DNA of 6,612 nucleotides, taken from Candidatus Stahliibacteriota bacterium CG08_land_8_20_14_0_20_40_26. GTDB taxonomy: Bacteria > Hydrothermota > UBA3073. A program made the translations under genes and the position numbers. Where the stretch lies: the NCBI GenBank assembly GCA_002774315.1, contig PEYP01000107.1:1-6612 (forward strand), given 5' to 3'. Positions 1-5,672 of this stretch are shown here, one piece after another (the first letter of the stretch is position 1; the number at the start of each line of letters is the position of its first letter). The notes under the pieces are model-generated. The model was not told the DNA's origin, did no database searches, and worked only from the letters and a program-made list of their open reading frames with translations.

Positions 1-207
1 CACCCCGTAGTAAAAATCTTACAAAAATCCACTATCTCCTGCAACTTATCAATTATTCTCGCTCATTTATTAAAACCTACAACAATAATTAATGGTTAAG
101 ATTAATCTTGGAAGATTCTCTTCCCACCAATAACTTTAAGCATCTAATTTACTTTACACCCTTTATTTACCTAAAAGACCTGTTCAATTGTAATGCTTAA
201 GGCGTAA
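1..207. other. C-rich, G-poor spacer upstream of rho, no supported gene
   Basis: No open frame here looks convincingly coding. By hand count the first 180 bases hold about 44 C and 12 G on the + strand, an unusual skew that resembles the C-rich, unstructured RNA Rho prefers. Whether this stretch is transcribed is unknown. A secondary promoter candidate, TTTACC (166-171), 17 bp, TGTAAT (189-194), would give rho a leader of about 50 nt. On the minus strand a short open frame (codons on 53-3) runs off the left edge and could be the start of a divergent gene, but it has no convincing start codon. Confidence 0.5.
98..124. repeat. cluster of three overlapping dyads
   Basis: AAGATTAATCTT (98-109) is a perfect 12-bp palindrome. 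Its right half also pairs across GG with AAGATT (112-117). GGAAGA (110-115) pairs with TCTTCC (119-124) around a 3-nt loop. The pairings are mutually exclusive, so this could be an operator or an alternative RNA fold. No U-tract follows, so it is not an intrinsic terminator. Function is unknown. Confidence 0.4.
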
Positions 208-235
208 TTGAGATTACTCTACTACATTATATAAA
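208..235 (+). promoter_or_regulatory. putative rho promoter
   Basis: TTGAGA (208-213), a 16-bp spacer and TATAAA (230-235) match the sigma-70 type pattern at 4/6 and 5/6. The predicted start near 241-243 would leave a leader of only about 10 nt before the rho ATG. A small dyad, GTAAT-TGAG-ATTAC (204-217), overlaps the -35 and could bind a regulator. It is weaker than the other three promoters in the window and lacks their TGn extension. Confidence 0.45.
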
Positions 236-242
236 TCAAAAT

Positions 243-248
243 GGGAGG
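243..248 (+). promoter_or_regulatory. rho ribosome binding site, short spacing
   Basis: GGGAGG is a strong Shine-Dalgarno core, but only three T residues separate it from the ATG at 252, less than the usual 5-9. The encoded N-terminus (MNIGEL) matches the standard Rho start, so the ATG is kept. Confidence 0.6.
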
Positions 249-251
249 TTT

Positions 252-1499
252 ATGAATATAGGAGAACTTCAAAAGAAGACTATATCCGAACTCCGAGATA
301 TTGCACAAAAACTTAAAATATCTGGAATTGCAGATATGCGTAAACAGGAACTGATATTTAAGATACTCGAGTCGGGCGCAAAGAAAAATGGACTTATACT
401 CGGCAGTGGTGTTCTGGAAGTGCTTTCAGACGGATATGGATTCCTGCGTTCCCCGGACTACTCATATCTTCCTGGTCCGGATGATATATATGTTTCTCCG
501 TCACAGATAAAGAAATTCGCTTTAAAGACGGGTGATACAGTTATGGGACAGATAAGACCTCCGAAAGAGAACGAACGCTTCTTTGCTCTTCTAAAGGTAG
601 AAGCGGTAAACTTTATAGACCCCGACGAAAACAAGAAACGTATCCTATTTGATGAACTTACTCCCTTTTATCCCACATCAAGAATAGACCTTGAAAGAAA
701 AAACAGCGATATCTCCATGCGTATAGTAAATTTGTTTACTCCTATTGGAAAGGGTCAGAGAGGGCTTATTGTGTCCCCGCCAAGAGCAGGAAAGACAATA
801 CTCCTTCAAAAAATAGCAAATGCAATAACAGAGAATCATCCAGAGGTTATTCTTATGATACTTCTTATCGATGAGAGACCGGAAGAGGTTACTGACATGA
901 AACGCAATGTAGATGCAGAGGTTATATCTTCTACCTTTGATGAGCCGCCGGAAAGACACATACAGGTCGCAAGTATGGTTTTAGAGAAGTCAAAAAGACT
1001 GGTTGAACAGAAGAAGGATATCATCATACTCCTGGATTCAATAACAAGGCTTGCAAGGGCATCTAATGCCGTGTTGCCTCACAGTGGAAGGACACTCACA
1101 GGAGGCGTTGATGCAACCGCTCTTCAGAAACCCAAAAGGTTCTTTGGTGCCGCAAGAAACATAGAAGAAGGAGGTTCGCTTACAATAATCGCCACTGCAT
1201 TGATTGAAACAGGTTCAAGGATGGACGATGTAATATTTGAGGAGTTCAAGGGAACAGGAAATATGGAACTTGTTCTTGATAGAGAGTTGTCAGACAGGGG
1301 CATATTCCCCGCAATGCACCTGAACAAATCAGGAACTAGAAAGGCGGAACTTCTTATGGATGAAAAGGAATTACAAAGGGTCTATATCATGAAGAAGATC
1401 CTTCTTGAGATGAATCAAATAGAGGCATTAGAACTCCTGCTGAAACGCATGAAAAGAACAAAAAATAATACCGAATTCCTCGCATCAATGAATGGATAA
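252..1499 (+). CDS. rho: transcription termination factor Rho
   Basis: This encodes the hexameric ATP-dependent RNA helicase that ends transcription at unstructured, C-rich RNA. The 415 residues are close to E. coli length (419), without the large N-terminal insertions of some phyla. In order: an N-terminal helical domain (about 1-47); a cold-shock-like primary RNA site with GYGFLRS (61-67), the DDIYVSPSQI motif (77-86) and E108/F110; then the RecA-like motor. The motor has Walker A SPPRAGKT (175-182), catalytic E208 in LLIDERPEE, Walker B aspartate D262 in IIILLDS, the Q-loop LTGGVDA (282-288), the R-loop region FKGTGN (332-337) and arginine finger R363 in KSGTRK. Aromatic swaps Y62 and F110, where E. 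coli has F and Y, are conservative. All key residues are present, so it should be active. It stands alone, with a 221-base spacer before rarA. Autoregulation through the C-rich upstream region is possible but unproven. Confidence 0.98.
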   Translation: MNIGELQKKTISELRDIAQKLKISGIADMRKQELIFKILESGAKKNGLILGSGVLEVLSDGYGFLRSPDYSYLPGPDDIYVSPSQIKKFALKTGDTVMGQIRPPKENERFFALLKVEAVNFIDPDENKKRILFDELTPFYPTSRIDLERKNSDISMRIVNLFTPIGKGQRGLIVSPPRAGKTILLQKIANAITENHPEVILMILLIDERPEEVTDMKRNVDAEVISSTFDEPPERHIQVASMVLEKSKRLVEQKKDIIILLDSITRLARASNAVLPHSGRTLTGGVDATALQKPKRFFGAARNIEEGGSLTIIATALIETGSRMDDVIFEEFKGTGNMELVLDRELSDRGIFPAMHLNKSGTRKAELLMDEKELQRVYIMKKILLEMNQIEALELLLKRMKRTKNNTEFLASMNG

Positions 1500-1504
1500 T
1501 TGTC

Positions 1505-1615
1505 AGAGACTGTTAATATGAGCAAGCGTAGCAGTGACTTGCCTGTCTGACGCCTGCCTGCCGGTAGGCAGGGTAGGCAGGCCTGTCTACCGACAGGTAG
1601 ATAAGAGACTTTTAA
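1505..1615. repeat. palindromic cassette flanked by near-identical 12-bp direct repeats
   Basis: AGAGACTGTTAA (1505-1516) and AGAGACTTTTAA (1604-1615) match at 11 of 12 positions and bracket an 87-base structured segment. That segment holds a GCAAG/CTTGC stem (1522-1526 with 1538-1542) and the GTAGGCAGG hairpin pair annotated separately. GTCAGA (1502-1507) can also pair with TCTGAC (1546-1551). The layout resembles a small non-autonomous insertion with a target duplication, but the flanking repeat could be chance in AT-rich sequence. Confidence 0.4.
1552..1600. repeat. REP-like inverted hairpin pair (GTAGGCAGG type)
   Basis: Hairpin 1 is CCTGCC-GGTA-GGCAGG (1557-1572). Hairpin 2 is CCTGTC-TACC-GACAGG (1582-1597), which on the minus strand reads with the same GGTA loop. 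The two are therefore the same unit in opposite orientation, differing by one compensated base pair (C-G against T-A). A perfect 9-bp tandem, GTAGGCAGG twice (1564-1581), joins them. An alternative outer stem pairs GCCTGCC (1552-1558) with GGCAGGC (1576-1582), and CTACC-GACA-GGTAG (1587-1600) overlaps hairpin 2. The GC-rich block stands out from its AT-rich surroundings. No U-tract follows, so it is not a standard terminator, though it may protect the rho mRNA 3' end. Confidence 0.75.
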
Positions 1616-1662
1616 GAGAGAAAGAGATATTTTTGTTCTTTAAATTCTCATGTAAGTCTCTT
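1603..1662. repeat. imperfect long hairpin upstream of rarA
   Basis: AAGAGACTT (1603-1611) is perfectly complementary to AAGTCTCTT (1654-1662), and inside it GAGAA (1618-1622) can pair with TTCTC (1645-1649). The fold is AT-rich, interrupted and ends about 60 bases before rarA. It could be part of the rarA leader or of the rho 3' region. I see no convincing promoter for rarA in this spacer. Confidence 0.35.
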
Positions 1663-1720
1663 TAAGGTCCCTGTTAAAAAAGAAAAATTTATCTGTAGTT
1701 TTAAAGGAATCGGGGTTCTT

Positions 1721-3049
1721 ATGCAGGATTTATTTACAAAAGGAAAAAAAGCACCCCTTGCGGAGAGGATGAGACCAAACAACCTCAGCGAATTCGTCGG
1801 ACAGGTTCATCTTCTTGGAGAAGATGGACCTATATGGCAGGCTCTTCAGATAGGAGAAATCTCTTCGAGTATCTTCTGGGGTCCCCCGGGAACAGGTAAG
1901 ACTACCCTTGCGAAACTCATAGCGAAAATAGGGGGTTATAAGTTCATAGCATTCAGTGCAGTGCTCTCAGGTGTAAATGATATAAGAAGAGCAATAGCAG
2001 AGGCAAAGGTATCTAAAGAACAAACAATCCTATTCATAGATGAAATACACAGGTTTAACAAGGCACAGCAGGATGCATTTCTTCCATATGTTGAAGACGG
2101 AACGATAATTCTTATAGGCGCGACCACTGAAAATCCATCGTTTGAAGTCATCTCTCCCCTACTCTCCCGTACCAGCATATATGTGTTCTACTTACTCTCA
2201 ATAAATGAGATAAGAACTATTATTGACAGGGCTATTACTAATGAAAAAGGATTAAGAGAATATAATCCGGATATTCCAAATGATGTCAGAAATTATATAG
2301 CAGAAATCTCGGGCGGTGATGCAAGAATTGCACTCAATATACTAGAATTTGCGGTGCTTACTGCAGGAATACAAGCAAAAAATGTAGAGCAGGACTTTAC
2401 CCCTATAGAAGGGAAACCCCGTAAAAGAAGCGTAACAGTAGAGAGAGTAAAAGAGATTGTGAAGGAACTTCCTTTGATCTATGATAAAAAGGGCGAAGAA
2501 CATTATAACCTCATATCAGCATTTATAAAGTCTTTAAGAGGCTCTGATCCTGATGCTGCTGTATACTGGCTTGCAAGAATGTTAGAGGCAGGAGAAGACC
2601 CTCTCTTTATAGCAAGAAGAATGATAATATTTGCTGCAGAGGATGTAGGAAATGCAGATCCTCTGGCACTCACCCTTGCAGTATCCTGTAAGGAGGCTAT
2701 TCATTTTATTGGAAGACCCGAAGATTTTTTGCCGCTCTCTCAGACAGCAATCTATCTTGCAACTGCTCCTAAAAGCAATTCTGCTCTTGTGGCATACAAA
2801 AATGCCCTGAAGGATATTAAAAAGTATGGAGCCCTACCAGTACCACTTCATATTCGCAATGCGCCAACTTCCCTAATGAAAAACCTGGGTTATGGTAAAG
2901 GATATAAATATCCCCATAATTTTAAGGGACATTGGGTAGAGGAGGAATATCTTCCGGAGAAGTTAAAAGGAAAGAAATATTACTTTCCATCAAGTTCAGG
3001 GAAAGAAAAAGAAATAGAGATAAAGAAAAAACCTTATAAGAAAAGATAA
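1721..3049 (+). CDS. rarA: replication-associated recombination protein RarA (MgsA), AAA+ ATPase
   Basis: RarA is a clamp-loader-like AAA+ ATPase that acts at stalled or gapped replication forks with SSB and recombination factors. The 442 residues match the family (E. coli 447). Walker A is GPPGTGKT (54-61), Walker B LFIDEIH (104-110), sensor 1 GATTENPS (133-140), arginine finger R150 in LLSR, and sensor 2 GGDARIALN (198-206). A C-terminal tetramerisation region follows, with the RarA hallmarks SAFIKSLRGSDPDAA (266-280), AEDVGNADP (306-314), PKSNSA (350-355) and YKYPHN (395-400). The lysine-rich tail is probably disordered. MQDLF at the N-terminus resembles a sliding-clamp-binding motif, a tentative reading. 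The ATG is preceded by GGGG (1712-1715) five bases upstream and AAAGGA (1703-1708) further away, a modest SD. The last 16 bases overlap the convergent antiporter gene. Confidence 0.97.
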   Translation: MQDLFTKGKKAPLAERMRPNNLSEFVGQVHLLGEDGPIWQALQIGEISSSIFWGPPGTGKTTLAKLIAKIGGYKFIAFSAVLSGVNDIRRAIAEAKVSKEQTILFIDEIHRFNKAQQDAFLPYVEDGTIILIGATTENPSFEVISPLLSRTSIYVFYLLSINEIRTIIDRAITNEKGLREYNPDIPNDVRNYIAEISGGDARIALNILEFAVLTAGIQAKNVEQDFTPIEGKPRKRSVTVERVKEIVKELPLIYDKKGEEHYNLISAFIKSLRGSDPDAAVYWLARMLEAGEDPLFIARRMIIFAAEDVGNADPLALTLAVSCKEAIHFIGRPEDFLPLSQTAIYLATAPKSNSALVAYKNALKDIKKYGALPVPLHIRNAPTSLMKNLGYGKGYKYPHNFKGHWVEEEYLPEKLKGKKYYFPSSSGKEKEIEIKKKPYKKR

Positions 3050-3978
3050 AAGACATAAAGAAAATAAATTGTCACAAGTACCCCACCTTCCCACCGCTGA
3101 AAACCCTTTCTGGTTTTTCCAAAAACAATAAGAAGAATAGAAAGAAGCAGAAGGACAGGAGTAGCAAAAAAATGGGTATTTCTGTCTATCGGCAATGGTC
3201 TGACAAGTCCTGATACCCCTAGAACAAGAATAATATCAAGAATATTGGCACCTATGATATTACCAATGGATATTTCTTTATGTCCTTTTGTCACAGCGAT
3301 CGCGGATGTAAAGAACTCCGGGAGGGATGTTCCAAATGCCACCAGTGTAAGTCCAATAATACTCTCTGAAACTCCAAAATACTTCGCAACCGCACTACCC
3401 GACAGGATTAGAAGCCGACTGCCAATAATGACCATTAATGCACCTACAGAAAACAGAAAGAGTTCTCGTTTAAGATTGAAGTCTGACTTTGGAATCGTAC
3501 CATCTTTCCGCCATTCCTCCCGTGCATTCCTTGCCTGTCTCAGTGAATATCTTATATAAAGATAGACTAAAAAGAGAAAAAAGAGAGAGATAGGTCTTGT
3601 TATTATTCCGTAAAAGGAGAAGAAAAAAAAGAGCACTACGACTGAAAGCATCATCACACATTCTCTCTTAAGCATCTCTCTTGAGATGGGGATAAATGTA
3701 AAGCACACACAGCATCCGAGTATGAGTCCTATATTGGTAATCGGCGAACCAACTGCATTACCAACAGCCATTTCAACCTTTCCCATCGCCGCAGCCATAA
3801 CAGAGACAAAAAACTCAGGTGCCACCGTAGCTATACTCACAAGGGTTGCCCCGATCAATACCTTTGGAACATGGAAGCCTTCAGCCATCTCGACGGCAGC
3901 ATCCACGAACCAATCTGCGCCCTTAAGAATCAAAAAAAAGGCGACAAAAAACAGAATGATCGCCAACCACAAAGACAT
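3034..3978 (-). CDS. calcium/sodium antiporter, CaCA family (YrbG-like)
   Basis: This is an inner-membrane exchanger of the Ca2+:cation antiporter family, which typically swaps Ca2+ for Na+ or H+ (ion specificity here is inferred). The 314 residues form about ten hydrophobic segments: roughly 2-26, 38-64, 73-96, 107-123, 128-143, then a charged cytoplasmic loop (144-172), and 173-192, 202-230, 237-261, 270-287, 297-314. Two inverted alpha-repeats are clear. Repeat 1 has ATVAPE (50-55) and GNAVGSPITN (73-82). Repeat 2 has GTSLPE (216-221) and GNIIGANILD (239-248). The acidic ion ligands E55, E221 and D248 and N82 are present. V52 replaces the usual serine of GTSxPE, and P79 the usual asparagine of GSN, so repeat 1 is atypical. 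A TAG stop two codons upstream of the ATG rules out a longer protein. The promoter -10 ends five bases before the ATG, so a leaderless mRNA is predicted. It converges on rarA with a 16-bp overlap. Confidence 0.93.
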   Translation of the reverse strand: MSLWLAIILFFVAFFLILKGADWFVDAAVEMAEGFHVPKVLIGATLVSIATVAPEFFVSVMAAAMGKVEMAVGNAVGSPITNIGLILGCCVCFTFIPISREMLKRECVMMLSVVVLFFFFSFYGIITRPISLFFLFLVYLYIRYSLRQARNAREEWRKDGTIPKSDFNLKRELFLFSVGALMVIIGSRLLILSGSAVAKYFGVSESIIGLTLVAFGTSLPEFFTSAIAVTKGHKEISIGNIIGANILDIILVLGVSGLVRPLPIDRNTHFFATPVLLLLSILLIVFGKTRKGFQRWEGGVLVTIYFLYVFYLFL

Positions 3979-3983
3979 AATCT

Positions 3984-4012
3984 ATTATATCATAAATCCC
4001 TTCCAATGTCAA
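3984..4012 (-). promoter_or_regulatory. near-perfect promoter abutting the antiporter start codon
   Basis: Read on the minus strand: TTGACA (4007-4012), 17 bp, then TATAAT (3984-3989) with TG one base upstream (extended -10). Both hexamers match consensus at 6/6. Only five bases (3979-3983) separate the -10 from the ATG at 3978, so transcription should begin at or within a base or two of the A of the ATG. No ribosome binding site can fit. Confidence 0.88.
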
Positions 4013-4040
4013 GAAAAATTTGGACGTAAATTAACGCAGT

Positions 4041-4128
4041 GGGCAAGGCTGTAGGGCAAGGCTGTAGGGCAAGGCTTTAGCCTTGCTAAATACTGTAGTC
4101 TTGCATTAAAGCAAACCTAAAGGTTTGC
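4041..4128. repeat. REP/BIME-like element: three 13-bp tandem units plus an inverted partner
   Basis: GGGCAAGGCTGTA occurs at 4041-4053 and 4054-4066, with a one-base variant at 4067-4079. The third copy closes into a hairpin, GCAAGGCT-TT-AGCCTTGC (4069-4086). After 24 bases, a second hairpin, GCAAACCT-AA-AGGTTTGC (4111-4128), followed by CCTA, is the same unit on the opposite strand. The two stems differ by two base pairs, each compensated on the other arm. Copies 2 and 3 are preceded by GTAG, counting the last bases of the previous unit. Read towards the antiporter, it lies downstream of cysS and upstream of the antiporter promoter. A short TTT follows the 4111-4128 hairpin on the minus strand, giving at best weak terminator potential. 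Confidence 0.8.
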
Positions 4129-4165
4129 CCTAGATAGTTTGCGCGATAAGGTATACTTTGGGATT

Positions 4166-4194
4166 ATTATACACCGATTCCAGAGGTTCCCCAA
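4166..4194 (-). promoter_or_regulatory. weak candidate promoter downstream of cysS
   Basis: On the minus strand TTGGGG (4189-4194), a 17-bp spacer and TATAAT (4166-4171) could fire leftward into the palindromic element. The -35 matches only three of six positions and there is no TGn extension. The rest of 4136-4228 shows only a short degenerate GGTTGGTTAGTTG tract near 4197-4209, and no gene. Confidence 0.25.
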
Positions 4195-4228
4195 GTGGTT
4201 GGTTAGTTGATAAGAGCGACCGGTGGAT

Positions 4229-5623
4229 TCAAAGGGAGGGTATTGAACGATTGGGTGTATCCTTTATTGTAATACCCAATCGGGAGAGATCTTCCCTTAT
4301 TTTATCTGCGAGGTCGTACCTCTTTTCCTCACGGAGCTTCTGTCTTATTTTAAGGATGAGATCTAAAAGTTGCGGTGTAAATCTATCCAGTTCCTTTCCC
4401 TTTATCGTTATCCCGAGTATCTTAAGTGAAGAGGTCAGGGCTTCTTTATAGAGATGGGCTATATTTGCATCGATATCTCCCATCTTCAGGTTTACTTCCT
4501 TTATGAGTGAATAGATTCTTCCAATTGCTTTCGGTGTATTAAAGTCATCATCCATCGCATCCTCAAAATCTTTCCAGAAGTCACCAAGCTCGTCAGCAAA
4601 ATGGCTGTTTTTTGGGGGGGTCTCCGCTTCTGCACTCCTCTCTTTCAACATTTCAATGCATTCTTTTATCCTGGTAAGTGCCTCTCCTCCCTCTTTCAAC
4701 CGTTCCTCGCTATATTCCATAGGATGACGGTAGTGTGTTGAGAGAAAAAATAACCTCACTGCATCAGGTTCGTATTTTTGCAATACATCGAGTGCGGGTA
4801 CGAACTGCCCTGTAGACTTTGACATTTTATTGCCTAAAAGCTGGAGAAGTCCATTGTGTACCCAGAACCTCGCAAATGGCTTGCCAGTGACTGCTTCTGA
4901 TTGTGCAATTTCATTTTCATGATGGGGAAATATAAGGTCTTCCCCGCCTGTATGGATATCAATTGTCTCTCCAAGATGTGTTAAAGACATAGCAGAGCAT
5001 TCAATATGCCAGCCGGGTCTTCCTCTACCCCAAGGGCTCTCCCAGAAGGGTTCTCCCTCTTTTGCACGTTTCCACAGGACAAAATCAAGAGGAGAGTGTT
5101 TTGTATCGTCTATCTCTACCCTTGCACCTTTTTTGAGGTCATCTATGCACTTTCCCGATAGTTTGCCATAATCTGGAAATCTGGATATATCAAAGTATAC
5201 TCCTGTGTCGGTTGTATATGCATATCCCTTCTGGATAAGCTTCAATATAAGTTCTATAATCTCCTGAACATGCTGGGTAGCCTTTGGATAAAAGTCTGCC
5301 CTCTCTATCCCCATAATATCACTACACCTCATAAATTCTTCTGCATTTCCTTCTGCAATCTCTCTATAGTCCTTACCCAGTGTTTTTGTCTTTTCAATTA
5401 TCTTATCATCAATATCTGTAATATTCTGGATATGTTTTATCTTAAACCCTCTGTGTGTAAGCCATCTCTTCAATGTGTCAGAAACCACATATGCTCTCAT
5501 ATGCCCTATATGTGGTCTATCCTGCACGGTCATACCACATACATACATCTTTACCAGAGGGGGGGCCAACGGAATAAACTCCTCTTTCTTCCTCGTAAGT
5601 GTATTATATATCTTTAAAGGCAT
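4229..5623 (-). CDS. cysS: cysteine--tRNA ligase (CysRS)
   Basis: This class I synthetase charges tRNA-Cys with cysteine in the cytoplasm. From the ATG at 5623 it has 464 residues and the standard N-terminus MPLKIYNTLTRKKE. The catalytic domain carries HIGH (38-41), ITDIDDKII (68-76), the GRPGWHIECSAM block (201-212) and KMSKS (266-270). The active-site zinc ligands C29, C209, H234 and E238 are all present, closely matching E. coli numbering. MDDDFNTP (357-364) opens the helical DALR-like domain, and a C-terminal anticodon-binding part follows. The tail ends TPNRSIPSL instead of the common TPQGTxWR, so the extreme end has diverged. A longer start at 5701 (26 extra residues, 490 in all) has a perfect SD and cannot be excluded. 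I prefer 5623 because family members begin there and a strong promoter abuts it. The C7 runs encoding the PP pairs at 21-22 and 336-337 are unusual. Confidence 0.96.
   Translation of the reverse strand: MPLKIYNTLTRKKEEFIPLAPPLVKMYVCGMTVQDRPHIGHMRAYVVSDTLKRWLTHRGFKIKHIQNITDIDDKIIEKTKTLGKDYREIAEGNAEEFMRCSDIMGIERADFYPKATQHVQEIIELILKLIQKGYAYTTDTGVYFDISRFPDYGKLSGKCIDDLKKGARVEIDDTKHSPLDFVLWKRAKEGEPFWESPWGRGRPGWHIECSAMSLTHLGETIDIHTGGEDLIFPHHENEIAQSEAVTGKPFARFWVHNGLLQLLGNKMSKSTGQFVPALDVLQKYEPDAVRLFFLSTHYRHPMEYSEERLKEGGEALTRIKECIEMLKERSAEAETPPKNSHFADELGDFWKDFEDAMDDDFNTPKAIGRIYSLIKEVNLKMGDIDANIAHLYKEALTSSLKILGITIKGKELDRFTPQLLDLILKIRQKLREEKRYDLADKIREDLSRLGITIKDTPNRSIPSL
4248..4282. repeat. inverted repeat inside the 3' end of cysS
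   Basis: CGATTGGGT (4248-4256) and ACCCAATCG (4274-4282) are perfect 9-bp arms around 17 bases, within the last 18 codons of cysS. The hairpin ends about 20 bases before the stop and lacks a U-tract in either direction. It coincides with the divergent C-terminal tail of the protein. It might act in transcript termination or stability, or be chance. Confidence 0.5.
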
Positions 5624-5632
5624 AGTGACAGA

Positions 5633-5661
5633 ATTATAACATAAAACACAAGAAAAGTCAA
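5633..5661 (-). promoter_or_regulatory. strong cysS promoter, predicted near-leaderless
   Basis: On the minus strand: TTGACT (5656-5661), 17 bp, TATAAT (5633-5638), with TG placed for an extended -10. Nine bases separate the -10 from the ATG at 5623. Counting seven positions from the -10 puts the start at an A (5626), leaving about three untranslated bases. If the longer start at 5701 is used, this promoter lies inside the coding region. Confidence 0.75.
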
Positions 5662-5672
5662 GGTTTTTTCTC

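Noticed and set aside
678..1327. Open frames on the minus strand opposite rho (678-959, 836-1027, 1124-1327)
   Set aside because: They lie wholly antisense to an intact, highly conserved rho, have no SD and encode low-complexity Ser/Ile/Cys-rich strings.
1552..1662. Intrinsic terminator for rho
   Set aside because: GC-rich hairpins exist, but none is followed by a U-tract; the later AT-rich hairpin is weak and interrupted.
3245..4054. Plus-strand open frames opposite the antiporter gene (3245-3559, 3686-4054)
   Set aside because: Their products are mirror-frame artefacts of membrane-protein coding. The second also runs through the antiporter promoter and has no recognisable family.
4041..4079. 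CRISPR array
   Set aside because: The 13-bp units are contiguous with no spacers and are palindrome arms; no cas gene is present.
4185..4225. tRNA-like string (GGTTGGTTAG...AAGAGCG) downstream of cysS
   Set aside because: It resembles a D-arm, but there is no anticodon stem, no TTC-type T-arm in the right order and no acceptor stem pairing.
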